DNA of 64,000 nucleotides from the NCBI RefSeq assembly GCF_018614195.1, contig NZ_JAGGOT010000022.1:62001-126000 (forward strand), given 5' to 3'. Below the pieces are notes generated by a model that was not told where the DNA came from, ran no database searches, and saw only the letters and a list, made by a program, of their open reading frames with translations. Of this stretch, positions 28,688 to 39,942 are shown one piece after another. This stretch comes from Streptomyces sp. ISL-43. GTDB taxonomy: Bacteria; Actinomycetota; Actinomycetes; Streptomycetales; Streptomycetaceae. The position numbers and the translations under genes are program-made. Positions within the stretch are counted from its first letter, which is position 1. Each line of letters begins with the position of its first letter.

Positions 28688-29057
28688 GCTCCAGCCGGAA
28701 CACCACCTCGGTCACGTCCATAGCGCCGGTGCGCCGGTAGGGCTTGAGCTTCTGGCGGTGCAGGGTGTGGCGCGCGCTGACCTCGAAGTCGCGGAACTCC
28801 TTCTCGGTCCTCCAGTCGGTGAAGACGAAGTAGAGGCCGATGGCCTCGTTCGACTTCACCAGCGTCTGGCCGACGTTGGCGGGCTCGGCGGCGATGGCCT
28901 CGCCGATGGTCAGCCAGACCTTCTCGAAGTCGGCCGCCATCTCCGGGAAGATCTCCATGCGGAGGATCACCCGGATCGGGGCCGCCTCCCGCCCCGGGTC
29001 CACGGGGGTGTTGCTGACGGCGGCGGTCGCGGCGGCGGCGGCGGTGGCGGTGGTCAT
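28674..29057 (-). CDS. ABM-family protein
   Basis: A 127-residue ABM-superfamily protein with an Ala-rich leader (MTTATAAAAATAA) of about 27 residues before the domain. Domain signs: IRVILRMEIFPEMAADFEKVWL, FVFTDWRTEKEFRDFEVSARHT and a closing DVTEVVFRLEP. The sequence is clearly like the ABM gene at 32.0-32.3 kb (VMLRMEIEQGKEADFEKAWHEG), so the two are probably paralogues. It overlaps the upstream FAD monooxygenase by ATGA. Possible role: cofactor-free quinone-forming oxidation or ring closure of a polyketide intermediate. Confidence 0.87.
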   Translation of the reverse strand: MTTATAAAAATAAVSNTPVDPGREAAPIRVILRMEIFPEMAADFEKVWLTIGEAIAAEPANVGQTLVKSNEAIGLYFVFTDWRTEKEFRDFEVSARHTLHRQKLKPYRRTGAMDVTEVVFRLEPADR

Positions 29058-30733
29058 GAGCTCCCCTTGTCCGCGGGCGGCTGGTCCAGCCGGAGAACCC
29101 GCTTGATCATGCTGCGCAGCACGTTCCGGGTGAAGATCGGCGCTTCGGCGCAGCGCCAGGCGACGACCCCGTCGGGGCGCACCAGGACGGCGCCCTGGGC
29201 GGTGACCCCGTACAGCTCGGGCCAGCGGTCGTCGAGGTCGTCCAGGTCGACGCCCATGCCGTACAGCGCGAGCGGTGTTCCCAGTTCCGCCGCCACCGAG
29301 CGGCCGGCCTCCCGCCAGGGGCGGTTGTCCGGCCCGGTGAGCAGCACCATCGACCGTCCGAAGAGGTCCAGGACGGAGATCTCCGAGCCGCCGTAGCGCA
29401 GCCGCAGGTGGGGGGCGCGGCAGCCGGGACGGCCGTCGTTCTCCGCGGCCCACACCCCGAACCCCGGCAGGGTGCCCTCGTCCCAGGGCATCACGGCGGC
29501 GGAGCGGTAGCGGGCCGCGCGCCAGACCAGCGGGTCCTCCGCCAGCTCGGGCGAGACCGGCTCGGGGGACTGCTTGATGAGGCGGGCCCGGTCGCGGGAG
29601 CGCAGGACGGCCTGTTCGACCGTGGCGGCACAGACCGGGCGGCGCTCCTCGTCGTACGTCTCCAGCAGGTCGGGATCGGCCCAGCCGTTGAGGACGGCCG
29701 CGATCTTCCAGGCCAGGTTGTGCCCGTCCAGTACGCCGGTGCCGGAGTCGAAGCCGCCGCTGGGCGGCATGACGTGGGCGGAGTCGCCCACGAGGAAGAC
29801 CCGGCCGTCGGAGAACCGGCCCGCGGTCCTGGCCTCCCCCGGCCAGGGGCTGACCTGGAGGATGTCCGGGTCGAGGTGGCGCACTCCCGTCGCGGCGCGG
29901 ATCAGCTCCGTGCAGCGCTCGGGGGTGAAGGACTCCAGCAGTTCCTTCTCCGGGTCGTACTTGACGTGCAGCAGCCAGTCCTCGGCGTTGTCGAGCGGCA
30001 TGAGGGAGCCGTGCAGGACCGGGTTGACGGTGTAGCACATGATGAACTTGCGGCCGCGGGTCTCGTTTCGGAGGTCGGCGCCGAAGCGGATCGTGACGAA
30101 GTGGCCCATCGTGTGGCCCTCGAAGGGGATGCCGAGTCGGCTGCGCACCTGGCCGCCGGTGCCGCCCGCGTCGACCAGGTAGCAGGCCTTGACCTGCCGC
30201 TGCTCGCCGGTCTCCAGGTCCCGTACGAGTGCGGTGACCTCGTCGACGCCGGGGCCGCCCTGGTCGAAGGAGACGAGCTCGCTGCGCATGCCCACGAGGA
30301 GGCCGAGGCGCTCCGCGCGGTCGCGCAGGACGGACTCCAGCTCCCGCTCGTCGGCCAGGCACCAGCTGGTCGGCGACAGGCTGCCCGGCTCGGCGTGCAC
30401 GTCCAGGAGGTACTTCTCGTCGATCGTGGTGAGGTCCCACCCGGTGAGGGTGTCCGAAAGGGCGATCCCGTTGTTCTCCTCGAGCGCCTTCGCGGACGGC
30501 AGCTGCCGGATCCCCTGTTCCAGGCCCAGGGAGCGCAGCAGCTCCATGGCCCGCGGGTGGACGCCGAGGATGCGCGGCGGCCGAAGGCGCTCCCGCAGCC
30601 CTTCCAGCAGTAGGCAGTCCACCCCCTGCTCGGCGAGGAACAGGGCCGTCGCCAACCCTGCCAGCCCTCCGCCGGCCACCAGCACATCCGTGTTGCGGAG
30701 CGCACTCAGGCCAGTACTGCGCACTGCCCTCAC
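29054..30733 (-). CDS. FAD-dependent aromatic hydroxylase (second)
   Basis: A 559-residue group A flavin monooxygenase paralogous to the one at 22.7 kb. It has VLVAGGGLAGLATALFLAEQG, the same LPS-type NPRAMEL/HPRAMEL segment, DAGGTGGQVRSRLGI, and GRVFLVGDSAHVMPPSGGFD. The C-terminal thioredoxin-like domain is present. Start GTG 30733 lies after GAAGGAAGGG. In related clusters two such enzymes act in series, one hydroxylating and one doing Baeyer-Villiger-like or epoxidising chemistry, for example in xanthone or spiroketal formation; which does what cannot be read from sequence. Operon: reductase gene upstream, ABM gene downstream. Confidence 0.92.
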   Translation of the reverse strand: MRAVRSTGLSALRNTDVLVAGGGLAGLATALFLAEQGVDCLLLEGLRERLRPPRILGVHPRAMELLRSLGLEQGIRQLPSAKALEENNGIALSDTLTGWDLTTIDEKYLLDVHAEPGSLSPTSWCLADERELESVLRDRAERLGLLVGMRSELVSFDQGGPGVDEVTALVRDLETGEQRQVKACYLVDAGGTGGQVRSRLGIPFEGHTMGHFVTIRFGADLRNETRGRKFIMCYTVNPVLHGSLMPLDNAEDWLLHVKYDPEKELLESFTPERCTELIRAATGVRHLDPDILQVSPWPGEARTAGRFSDGRVFLVGDSAHVMPPSGGFDSGTGVLDGHNLAWKIAAVLNGWADPDLLETYDEERRPVCAATVEQAVLRSRDRARLIKQSPEPVSPELAEDPLVWRAARYRSAAVMPWDEGTLPGFGVWAAENDGRPGCRAPHLRLRYGGSEISVLDLFGRSMVLLTGPDNRPWREAGRSVAAELGTPLALYGMGVDLDDLDDRWPELYGVTAQGAVLVRPDGVVAWRCAEAPIFTRNVLRSMIKRVLRLDQPPADKGSS

Positions 30734-30750
30734 ATCCCTTCCTTCGATTG

Positions 30751-31614
30751 CTAAGACTGGTGCTCCACCAGCACGGCGGCGTCCTTGTCCCCGTCGCCCG
30801 CCGCAACGATCGAGGCGAACTGCTCGCGTACGAGGTCCAGTACGGGCATCCGGGTGCCGTATTCGGCGGCCGCCTCCAGGGCGATGCGGATGTCCTTCTC
30901 CATCAGCTCCGACCGGAAGAAGGCCGGCTCGTAACTGCGCTTGAGCATCAGGTCGGCGCGGAAGCGCATGACCATGGAGCTGAATCCGCTCTGCGACACG
31001 ACGCCGATGAGCTGGTCGCGGTCGAGTCCCGCCGAGGTGCCGTAGGCGACGGCTTCGGCGAGGGAGGCGACCTGGGCGCCGAGCAGCAGGTTGAGGATCA
31101 GCTTCATGGCGGCCGCGTTGCCGGGGGCGCCGACGTGGGTGACCTCGCTGCCGATCGCCTCCAGGACCGGGCGGGCGTCGTAGAGGTCCGCCGGGTCGCC
31201 GGAGACGTACACGCGCAGCTGGCCCTTGCGGGCCTGGAGCGGGTTGCCGACGACGCATGCCTCGACGCGGCGCAGGCCCTTGGCCGCCAGGCGGAGGGCG
31301 GCCTCGCGGGCGTAGGCCGGCGAGACGGTCGAGGTGTCGACGATGACGGTGCCGGGGGCCAGTACGGGCACCACCCGGCCGAACAGGATCTCCTCGACCG
31401 CCTTCTCGTCGCTGAGGCTCAGCATGACGATGTCGTGGCCGGCGGCGGCGCGCTCGGGGGCGTCGGCGAGCTTGGCCCCCGCCTCGACGAGTCCGGCCGC
31501 CTTGGCGGCGGTCCGGTTGTAGACGGTCAGGGCGTACCCGGACTCCACCAGGCGCCCGGCCATGCCGCCGCCCATGTTGCCCAGGCCGATGAAAGCCAAC
31601 TGTCGGTTGGTCAT
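30751..31614 (-). CDS. 3-hydroxyisobutyrate-dehydrogenase-family reductase
   Basis: A 287-residue beta-hydroxyacid dehydrogenase. The N-terminal FIGLGNMGGGMAGRLVESG binds the dinucleotide, VYNRT suggests NADP(H), DTSTVSPAYARE is the family substrate strand (normally DxSTxxP), and the catalytic Lys is in GNAAAMKLILNLLL. The C-terminal all-helical half is complete. The substrate Gly-rich loop reads VVGNPLQARKGQL in place of VSGGxxxAxxGxL, so substrate choice may have shifted. Members of this family in natural-product clusters act as imine or ketone reductases. Leads into the FAD monooxygenase gene 17 bp downstream. Confidence 0.9.
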   Translation of the reverse strand: MTNRQLAFIGLGNMGGGMAGRLVESGYALTVYNRTAAKAAGLVEAGAKLADAPERAAAGHDIVMLSLSDEKAVEEILFGRVVPVLAPGTVIVDTSTVSPAYAREAALRLAAKGLRRVEACVVGNPLQARKGQLRVYVSGDPADLYDARPVLEAIGSEVTHVGAPGNAAAMKLILNLLLGAQVASLAEAVAYGTSAGLDRDQLIGVVSQSGFSSMVMRFRADLMLKRSYEPAFFRSELMEKDIRIALEAAAEYGTRMPVLDLVREQFASIVAAGDGDKDAAVLVEHQS

Positions 31615-31696
31615 GGGAAGTTCTCTTTCGTTTCCGGGCCGGCTGCCGGTTCGGGAGTCCGGGGGGAGCGGCGTCGAGGGGTGGACCTGGGGGCCG

Positions 31697-32008
31697 TCAG
31701 TACGCCGCGTCGACCTCGTAGAGGGCGAAGGGCGCGCTCGTACGGGTGTCGCGGAACGGTCGCAGCGGGGCGGTGTCCTCGCGGTGGTCCGCCCCCTCCT
31801 CCCAGACCTGGAAGGCCGCCATGGACTCCCAGCGGCTGACCACGACGAGCGCGGTCGGGTCGCCGGGGGACCTCAGCAGCTCGTTGCCGAGCATGCCGGG
31901 GACCTCCGAGAGCCGCTTGCTGACCAGGTGGTAGGCGTCCCGAACGGCGGCCAGCTGCTCCTCGTCGTAGGCCGCCTGGTAGACCAGGACCCGCACCTCA
32001 CCGGGCAT
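31697..32008 (-). CDS. ABM-family protein
   Basis: A 103-residue protein with the ABM dimeric alpha-beta barrel: VRVLVYQAAYDEEQLAAVRDAYHLV, ALVVVSRWESMAAFQVWEEG, with the conserved Trp, and PFALYEVDAAY. The sequence is closest in pattern to the gene at 11.4 kb (both end in GADHRED/GPDHKDN followed by LRPFR/LRPYQ). It overlaps the preceding ABM gene by 11 bp. A role in anthrone oxidation or cyclisation is expected from the family. Confidence 0.86.
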   Translation of the reverse strand: MPGEVRVLVYQAAYDEEQLAAVRDAYHLVSKRLSEVPGMLGNELLRSPGDPTALVVVSRWESMAAFQVWEEGADHREDTAPLRPFRDTRTSAPFALYEVDAAY

Positions 32009-32330
32009 CGGCCGCCGCCTTGCCCTCGATGGTGGTGAGCACCTCCATGACGTGGAAGGAGCCGCCCTTGCGGAAGGGGTGCAGCGTCGCGCGGTGTTCG
32101 AGGTGCGCGGGGCTCTCCTCGAACTCGCGGAAGCGCGGCTCGTCCGTCCAGTCGCTGATGATCACGAAGATCGTCTTGTCGCCGGCCGTACGGGCGTCCT
32201 CGCGGGCGAGGGACTGGCCGAGGTTCGCCGGGTGCCCGGTGACCGCCTCGGTGCCCTCGTGCCAGGCCTTCTCGAAGTCGGCTTCCTTGCCCTGCTCGAT
32301 CTCCATGCGGAGCATCACGCGGAAGGCCAT
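31998..32330 (-). CDS. ABM-family protein
   Basis: A 110-residue ABM protein: FRVMLRMEIEQGKEADFEKAWHEGTEAVT, then KTIFVIISDWTDEPRFREFEESPAHL and FHVMEVLTTIEG. Start ATG 32330 overlaps the stop of the SDR gene by 1 bp (TGATG). It is paralogous to the ABM gene at 28.7-29.1 kb. The ABM-ABM-SDR order is frequent in pentangular-type clusters, where these small proteins install the quinone oxygen or help the first ring closures. Confidence 0.86.
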   Translation of the reverse strand: MAFRVMLRMEIEQGKEADFEKAWHEGTEAVTGHPANLGQSLAREDARTAGDKTIFVIISDWTDEPRFREFEESPAHLEHRATLHPFRKGGSFHVMEVLTTIEGKAAADAR

Positions 32331-33085
32331 CAGGAGATACCTCCGTCGACACCGATCGTGTTGCCGGTGACGTAGCGGGACAGGTCGCTGGCGAGCCACA
32401 GGATGGCGCCGGCCACCTCGTCGGGGGTGCCGAGCCGGCCCAGCGCGGTCTTCGCGCCGTACCGCTGCGACATCAGCTTCTGCTGGTCCTCGGGCATGGC
32501 GAAGAAGTTCTCGGTCTCGATGACGCCGAGCGCGACCACGTTGAAGCGGATGCCCTGCGGCCCGAACTCCTTGGCCAGCGAGCGGTTCAGGCCCACGAGC
32601 GCGGCCTTCGTGGTGGTGTAGTGCGCGCGCAGCGGGATGCCGGCGTCGACGGCGCGGGAGCCGATCGAAACGACCGAGGAGCCCTCGCCGAGCAGCGGCA
32701 GCGCGTGCTGGATGACCAGGTGGGCGCCGGTGATGTTGGTGGCGAGGATCCGGTTCCACTCGTCGAGCGGGAGGTCCTTGTACGGGATGTGGCTGATCGC
32801 GCCGGCGTTGTTGACCAGGAGGTCGAGGCGGCCGCCGGTCAGCTCGCCGACCTGCTGGAGCAGGCCCGCGATCTCCTCGGGTACGGAGAGGTCGGCGCGC
32901 AGCACGTGGTGGCTGCCACCTATCTCTTTCAGCTCGCTCTCCAGGGAGGTGACGAAGTCGCTTTCGCGCTGGTAGCAGGTGATGACATCGACACCGGCGT
33001 GGGCGAGCGCCAGTACGACGCCGCGACCGACACCGCGGGTGCCGCCGGTGACCAGGGCCTTTTTGCCCCGGAGTTCGAGGTCCAT
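32330..33085 (-). CDS. FabG-like ketoreductase (SDR)
   Basis: A 251-residue classical SDR: cofactor motif [12 protein letters not shown], the catalytic Ser in [20 protein letters not shown] with Tyr and Lys, and the C-terminal [12 protein letters not shown] tail of FabG proteins. It lies directly upstream of two ABM genes and downstream of the cyclase/oxygenase genes in the core operon. Likely reduces a keto group of the nascent or cyclised polyketide. It resembles the SDR at 38.9 kb, so two distinct reduction steps are likely. Confidence 0.92.
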   Translation of the reverse strand: MDLELRGKKALVTGGTRGVGRGVVLALAHAGVDVITCYQRESDFVTSLESELKEIGGSHHVLRADLSVPEEIAGLLQQVGELTGGRLDLLVNNAGAISHIPYKDLPLDEWNRILATNITGAHLVIQHALPLLGEGSSVVSIGSRAVDAGIPLRAHYTTTKAALVGLNRSLAKEFGPQGIRFNVVALGVIETENFFAMPEDQQKLMSQRYGAKTALGRLGTPDEVAGAILWLASDLSRYVTGNTIGVDGGIS

Positions 33086-33142
33086 GGGTGTTCCTCCGTG
33101 AAGTTGCGTATCGAGGGAAAGCGGTGGCGGCCGGGCGGCCGC

Positions 33143-33604
33143 TCAGAGCAGGAAGCCGAGCGCCGTGCAGTTGACGACGAGCGCAGCGATGGTCAGCCAG
33201 CTGCGCCGGCGGTTCCACGCACCCCAGACCTTGCGGGGATCGCGTTCGGCGAAGTCGCTCGGCAGGTTGTCCGGGTCGAGGGTGCGCATCCACCGGTTGA
33301 CCGGGACGTTCTTGATGACGGAGATGGCGGCCGTGACCAGGGCGAGCACCGCGGCCACGGCGAACAGGGTCCGGGCCCCGGCCACCGGCGCGCCGATCGC
33401 CAGCACCACGTCACAGGCGATCGTGCCCAGCAGGCAGATGGGCATCGCCGGGTCGTAGCGCGTCCCGAAGAACGCGTGCGCGTTGACGTAGCGGTCGGCG
33501 GGCAGCGAGGCCAGGTACGGGAAGCCGCCGAGCTGCGTGCCGAAGAGGACCCCGGCGGCGAGCCCGTTGACCAGCAGGACCAGCGGAGCGATGAAGGTCA
33601 GCAC
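33143..33604 (-). CDS. anthrone-oxygenase-family membrane protein (DUF1772)
   Basis: A 153-residue protein with four predicted hydrophobic helices (at about residues 2-28, 54-72, 78-95 and 135-153). It carries the family pattern NAHAFFGTRYDPAMP, NVPVNRWM and WNRRRSWLT. The DUF1772 family includes fungal anthrone oxidases, hence the newer family name anthrone oxygenase. A similar gene lies at 38.1 kb (HKLLGRNWDPTMP, NVPINRRVKS). It may oxidise an anthrone carbon to the quinone, or take part in another ring oxidation, at the membrane. Confidence 0.83.
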   Translation of the reverse strand: MLTFIAPLVLLVNGLAAGVLFGTQLGGFPYLASLPADRYVNAHAFFGTRYDPAMPICLLGTIACDVVLAIGAPVAGARTLFAVAAVLALVTAAISVIKNVPVNRWMRTLDPDNLPSDFAERDPRKVWGAWNRRRSWLTIAALVVNCTALGFLL

Positions 33605-33614
33605 CGCCGGCTCC

Positions 33615-36668
<3,054 letters not shown>

Positions 36669-36672
<4 letters not shown>

Positions 36673-37103
36673 TTGGCACCGCCGACATCGGGGTTGGCCT
36701 GCTCGGGACGCTGGGCGACCTCGGTGTCGACGTGGCCGTACTCGGGGCTCGGCGCGAGCGGCGAGAGGTGGAAGGCGCAGCGGGCGGTGGCATCGCCCAC
36801 GTTGACCAGGCGGTGGCGCACGCCGATGGGGACCAGCAGCGAGTCGCCGGCGCCGAGGGTGACCTTCTGGCCGTCCAGCGTCATCTCGAGGGTGCCGTCG
36901 ATGACGTGCAGGAACTCCTCGGAGTACGGGTGGTAGTGCTCGGTGATCCAGTCGGCCGGGTCGAGGGTCATGACCCCGCCGAATCCGGAGGTGCAGCCGA
37001 CGGTCTTGGGGCTGAGGGTGACACGGATGTCACCGCCGCGCTTGGTGTTGGCCTCGACCTCGTCCGAGGTCACCTTCACAGTGCGAGAAATGGCGGTGGT
37101 CAC
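36669..37103 (-). CDS. cupin-type polyketide cyclase
   Basis: A 144-residue cupin: [24 protein letters not shown] (motif 1, His/His/Glu), then [13 protein letters not shown] (motif 2). Small cupins next to KS-alpha are a regular part of spore-pigment and pentangular clusters, where they help the later ring closures. The start is a GTG that overlaps the TcmI-type gene stop (GTGA), and its end overlaps the KS-alpha start (GTGA), so translation of cyclase, cupin and KS is coupled. Confidence 0.9.
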
Positions 37104-37435
37104 TTGATCCGCCCTCCGTCCTTGGTCCAGATGTAGAAGGGCTCGGCCATCGCGTCCTTGGGCTCTTTCCAGTCCGGGTCGTAGGGTTCTACGCACTGGG
37201 CGAGCTTGGTGTTGATGTCGTCGTAGAGCGGGTGGCTCCGAGCGCGGTAGAGGTTTGCGTTGATGTCCTCGTCGGCCTCCACCAAGTGGAAGTACAGGCC
37301 GTGGAACTTGAAGAGCGTGCGGCGGCTGACGCCGATCAGGTGCGGCAGGTCGGACTCGTCCGACTCGCCGAAGATCTTCGCGATGTCATCGGTCTTGTCC
37401 GGCCGCAGCTTGGCGACGATCAGAGTGCGATGCAC
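37100..37435 (-). CDS. TcmI-type polyketide cyclase
   Basis: A 111-residue protein of the TcmI family: MHRTLIVAKLRPDKTDDIAKIFGESDESDLPHLIGV, LFKFHGLYFHLVEADEDIN and DDINTKLAQCVEPYDPDW. TcmI in tetracenomycin biosynthesis closes the last ring, and homologues occur in nearly all pentangular clusters. It is the first gene of the long leftward core operon (cyclase, cupin, KS, CLF, SRPBCC cyclase, anthrone oxygenase, SDR, ABM, ABM). Confidence 0.94.
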   Translation of the reverse strand: MHRTLIVAKLRPDKTDDIAKIFGESDESDLPHLIGVSRRTLFKFHGLYFHLVEADEDINANLYRARSHPLYDDINTKLAQCVEPYDPDWKEPKDAMAEPFYIWTKDGGRIK

Positions 37436-37536
37436 GGTGGTCCCTCCCGAGAAGTCGGTGCCTGCGGGACGGAAGGTCTCACCGCGATCTGGAGGAAGGC
37501 TTGATACCGCCTCCAGAACGGCTGCAGCGCCCCGCG

Positions 37537-37565
37537 GCGAGCACGGCGCGAGCGGGCCGCGAGCG
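37537..37565 (+). promoter_or_regulatory. three 11-bp spaced GCGAGC repeats, SARP-type operator
   Basis: Heptamers GCGAGCA (37537), GCGAGCG (37548) and GCGAGCG (37559) are spaced exactly 11 bp. Eight bp after the last comes TCCCCT (37574-37579), a weak -10. It is placed for the SchA/CurD-like gene at 37615. The leftward core operon starts 100 bp away and could share the activator. Confidence 0.6.
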
Positions 37566-37614
37566 CCGGCGGTTCCCCTGCATGCGGACCGACCACCACA
37601 GCGGAGGACTTCGC

Positions 37615-37995
37615 ATGCCGTTCGCAGCGATCACGTACGACGTCAAGCCGGGCTTCGAGGCGGAGCTCACCGAGATCTTCGGCAGCTTCAAGCGGGTCAA
37701 GGGCAACCGGGTCACGGACGCGTCGGGGGCGGAGGCCGGCACGCTGCTCGCCACCGCCGTCTTCCTGCGCGACGACACCCTGGTGCGGGTCATCGAGTAC
37801 ACGGGCGACCTGGACGCCGTCGCGCGCCACATGGCCGTGCAGCCGGGCGTGCGCGACTTCGAGGAATCGATCAAGCCCTACCTCAGCAAGCCGCGCGAGA
37901 CCGACACCCCCGAGGGCTTCGTGGCGACCTTCAAGCGCAGCCTGCTGACGACGGTCGTGCAGTTCTCCAGCCGGGACCTGCCGGCCGGCGTCTGA
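37615..37995 (+). CDS. SchA/CurD-like protein (first)
   Basis: A 126-residue protein of the SchA/CurD-like domain family, first named from spore-pigment clusters: MPFAAITYDVKPGFEAELTEIFGSFKRV, ATAVFLRDDTLVRVIEYTGDLDAVARHMA, and a C-terminal TPEGFVATFKRSLL. It starts after GCGGAGG. The fold is ABM-like; the biochemical role is not well defined, but genes of this family travel with type II PKSs. It is paralogous to the gene at 38.5 kb and stands alone on the plus strand with its own SARP-type repeats and a terminator. Confidence 0.9.
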   Translation: MPFAAITYDVKPGFEAELTEIFGSFKRVKGNRVTDASGAEAGTLLATAVFLRDDTLVRVIEYTGDLDAVARHMAVQPGVRDFEESIKPYLSKPRETDTPEGFVATFKRSLLTTVVQFSSRDLPAGV

Positions 37996-38025
37996 GCCCT
38001 CCCCGACCTCCCCGTGCGCATGCCG

Positions 38026-38072
38026 ACGGCGCGACGGCCCTACTGGAATCCAGTACGGGGCCGCCGCGCCGT
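38026..38072. terminator. hairpin between convergent genes
   Basis: Imperfect long inverted repeat, 38026-38046 with 38050-38072, including perfectly paired TACTGG/CCAGTA at the tip and CGGCGCG/CGCGCCG at the base. It lies between the SchA/CurD-like gene and the second anthrone-oxygenase-family gene. Confidence 0.75.
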
Positions 38073-38080
38073 TGTCGTTC

Positions 38081-38533
38081 TCAGATCGCCGCGACTCCCA
38101 CCGCGGTGAACACCAGCGCCACCAGCGACAGGGCGGTGCGCAGGTGGTGGTACTTGCGCCAGAGCGGGCGGGGATCCTCCCAGTCGGCGGGGATGACCGC
38201 GGGATCGGTGATGGACTTCACCCGGCGGTTGATCGGCACGTTGCACAGGTGGGACACCCCGGAGACGCCCAGCAGCAGCACCGCCGAGGCCGCGAAGAGC
38301 GGCCGCCCGGTACCGCTGACGGTCACCGCCAGCACCGCGTTGACCAGCGTGCTGCTCAGTACGATGACGGGCATCGTGGGGTCCCAGTTCCGGCCGAGCA
38401 GCTTGTGCGCGTACACGTAGGTGCCCGTCTCCATCGCGAAGAGCGCCGGAAGGACGCTCAGCGCGACGGCGAACAGGACTCCTGCGGTGACGCCGCTGCC
38501 GAGCAGGGCCACGACACCCAGGATCTCGTTCAT
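38081..38533 (-). CDS. anthrone-oxygenase-family membrane protein (second)
   Basis: A 150-residue four-helix membrane protein of the DUF1772/anthrone oxygenase family. Diagnostic: YVYAHKLLGRNWDPTMPVIV, CNVPINRRVKSITDP and WRKYHHLRTALSL. Its start overlaps the SchA/CurD-like gene stop (ATGA). The two copies in this cluster differ through most of their length, so they are old paralogues rather than a recent duplication, and each sits in a different operon, which suggests two separate oxidation steps. Confidence 0.83.
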   Translation of the reverse strand: MNEILGVVALLGSGVTAGVLFAVALSVLPALFAMETGTYVYAHKLLGRNWDPTMPVIVLSSTLVNAVLAVTVSGTGRPLFAASAVLLLGVSGVSHLCNVPINRRVKSITDPAVIPADWEDPRPLWRKYHHLRTALSLVALVFTAVGVAAI

Positions 38534-38919
38534 GACGACGGGGCCCCCACCGGGTGGGTGTCCACGCTCAGCTGCTGGACGCTGCGCATGATGGCGTTCT
38601 TGAAGTACTCCGCGAACCCCTCGGGCGTGGTGGTGTCGCGCTGCACCGCGAGGTACGGGGCCAGCTTGTCCTCAAGGATGTGGACGCCCTTCTGGGCGGC
38701 CATGTGCTTGCCGACGGCGGCGAAGTCCCCTTCGTAGTGGATGACGCGCACGATGGCGTCGTCCTTGACGAAGACGCCGGTGCCGAGGAGCCGGCCCGCC
38801 GCGTCCCCGTTCTCCCGTGCGAACTCGGGGGTGTCGACCCGCTCGAAGGCAGCGAAGATCTCGGCGATCTCGTCCTCGAAGCCGGGCTTCACCTTGTACG
38901 TGATGGCTGCGTAGGGCAT
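38530..38919 (-). CDS. SchA/CurD-like protein (second)
   Basis: A 129-residue SchA/CurD-family protein: MPYAAITYKVKPGFEDEIAEIFAAFERV, TGVFVKDDAIVRVIHYEGDFAAVGKHMAAQ, TPEGFAEYFKNAIM. It is translated between an SDR and an anthrone-oxygenase-family gene with overlaps at both ends, so the three probably act on the same intermediate. It shares its whole architecture with the plus-strand copy at 37.6 kb. Confidence 0.9.
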   Translation of the reverse strand: MPYAAITYKVKPGFEDEIAEIFAAFERVDTPEFARENGDAAGRLLGTGVFVKDDAIVRVIHYEGDFAAVGKHMAAQKGVHILEDKLAPYLAVQRDTTTPEGFAEYFKNAIMRSVQQLSVDTHPVGAPSS

Positions 38920-39656
38920 CAGATTCCTCCGTCGACTTCGATCGTGGTGCCGGTGACGTACGCGGCGGTGTCACCGGCGAGGTAGAGCACCGCCCCTGCG
39001 ACGTCCTCGGGTGTGCCGAGCCGCCCCAGGGCGGTCAGCGCGGTCAGCTTGGCGGCCAGCTGGGGCGGCAGGCCGGCGCCCGGTTCGGTCTCGGTGACCC
39101 CGGGCGCGACCAGGTTGACCCTGATCCCCCGCGGGCCGAGCTCCTTGGCGAGTGCGCGGGTGAAACCGACCAGCGCCGCCTTGGAGGTGCTGTAGTGCAC
39201 TCCCAGCGGGCGGCCCCGCAGGGCCACCGAGGCTCCGATGTTCACCACCGAGGCGCCGGGGGCCAGGGAGTCGAGGACCGACTGGGTGACCAGGTAGGCG
39301 GAGGTGGCGTTGTGGTCCAGGACCCGGTGCCACTCCTCCTCGGAGAGCTTGCCGAAGGGCACGTGCCCGTCGACTCCGAGGTTGTTGACCAGGACGTCGA
39401 CGCCGCCGAGCCGTTCGAGCGCCGCCCCGGCCAGCAGCCGCGCGCCCTCGCGGGTGGTCAGGTCGGCCTGGACGAGCTCGAACTCGGCGCCCGCGGCTTC
39501 CAGTTCCGCGCCCAGGGCCTTGGCCTGCTCGCCGTCGCTGCGGTAGCTGGCGACGATCCGGGCACCGGCCCGGGCGAAGGCGAGAGCCGTCGCCCGGCCG
39601 ATGCCGCGGGTGGCGCCGGTGATGACGACCCGGCGGCCGGCGAATGCCTCCGTCAC
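38919..39656 (-). CDS. FabG-like ketoreductase (second)
   Basis: A 245-residue SDR: TGATRGIG, NNLG (Ala to Leu in NNAG), the catalytic Ser in NIGASVA, HYSTSKAALVGFT and YVTGTTIEVDGGI. The GTG start overlaps the ACP stop, so ACP and reductase are translationally coupled. Direct adjacency to the minimal-PKS ACP makes this the better candidate for reducing the ACP-bound polyketide chain; the copy at 32.3 kb may act later. Confidence 0.92.
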   Translation of the reverse strand: MTEAFAGRRVVITGATRGIGRATALAFARAGARIVASYRSDGEQAKALGAELEAAGAEFELVQADLTTREGARLLAGAALERLGGVDVLVNNLGVDGHVPFGKLSEEEWHRVLDHNATSAYLVTQSVLDSLAPGASVVNIGASVALRGRPLGVHYSTSKAALVGFTRALAKELGPRGIRVNLVAPGVTETEPGAGLPPQLAAKLTALTALGRLGTPEDVAGAVLYLAGDTAAYVTGTTIEVDGGI

Positions 39657-39922
39657 CGGACGGCCCCGGCGCGGGGAGCGGTGGCGATCAGCGCGAGCAG
39701 CAGGCGGGGGGTCTCCGCCTCCGCCACCGCGTCGTCGTTGAGCACGATCCCGTACGTACGGTTGATCACGCTGGTGACCTGGAGCAGGGCCAGGGAGTCG
39801 TAGCCGAAATCGAGGAACGGCGTGTCCAGGGCTTGGTCGCCCTCGAAGGCCATGCCCTCCTCCGGCGCTCCGACGCATTCGAGCAGCAGCTCACCGAGCT
39901 CGGAAAGGGTTATGTCGCTCAC
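39653..39922 (-). CDS. type II PKS acyl carrier protein
   Basis: An 89-residue ACP. The phosphopantetheine Ser lies in DFGYDSLALLQ at about residue 43, with a preceding acidic PFLDFG as in aromatic PKS ACPs, and the helix 3 region DDDAVAEAETPRLLLALI follows. It is the carrier partner of the KS-alpha/CLF pair, though it sits 2.5 kb away in a different leftward operon headed by the SARP gene region. Confidence 0.94.
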   Translation of the reverse strand: MSDITLSELGELLLECVGAPEEGMAFEGDQALDTPFLDFGYDSLALLQVTSVINRTYGIVLNDDAVAEAETPRLLLALIATAPRAGAVR

Positions 39923-39942
39923 GATGCTTCCTCTCAGGAGAA

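Noticed and set aside
29408..30613. Plus-strand frame of about 400 codons opposite the second FAD monooxygenase
   Set aside because: The minus-strand protein has both FAD motifs and coupled neighbours; the plus frame has no ribosome site and a biased Gly/Asp/Val composition.
37436..37530. SARP-type repeats for the leftward core PKS operon
   Set aside because: On the minus strand five 11-bp steps begin with AG, but the heptamers differ too much from each other and from known SARP sites to support a call.
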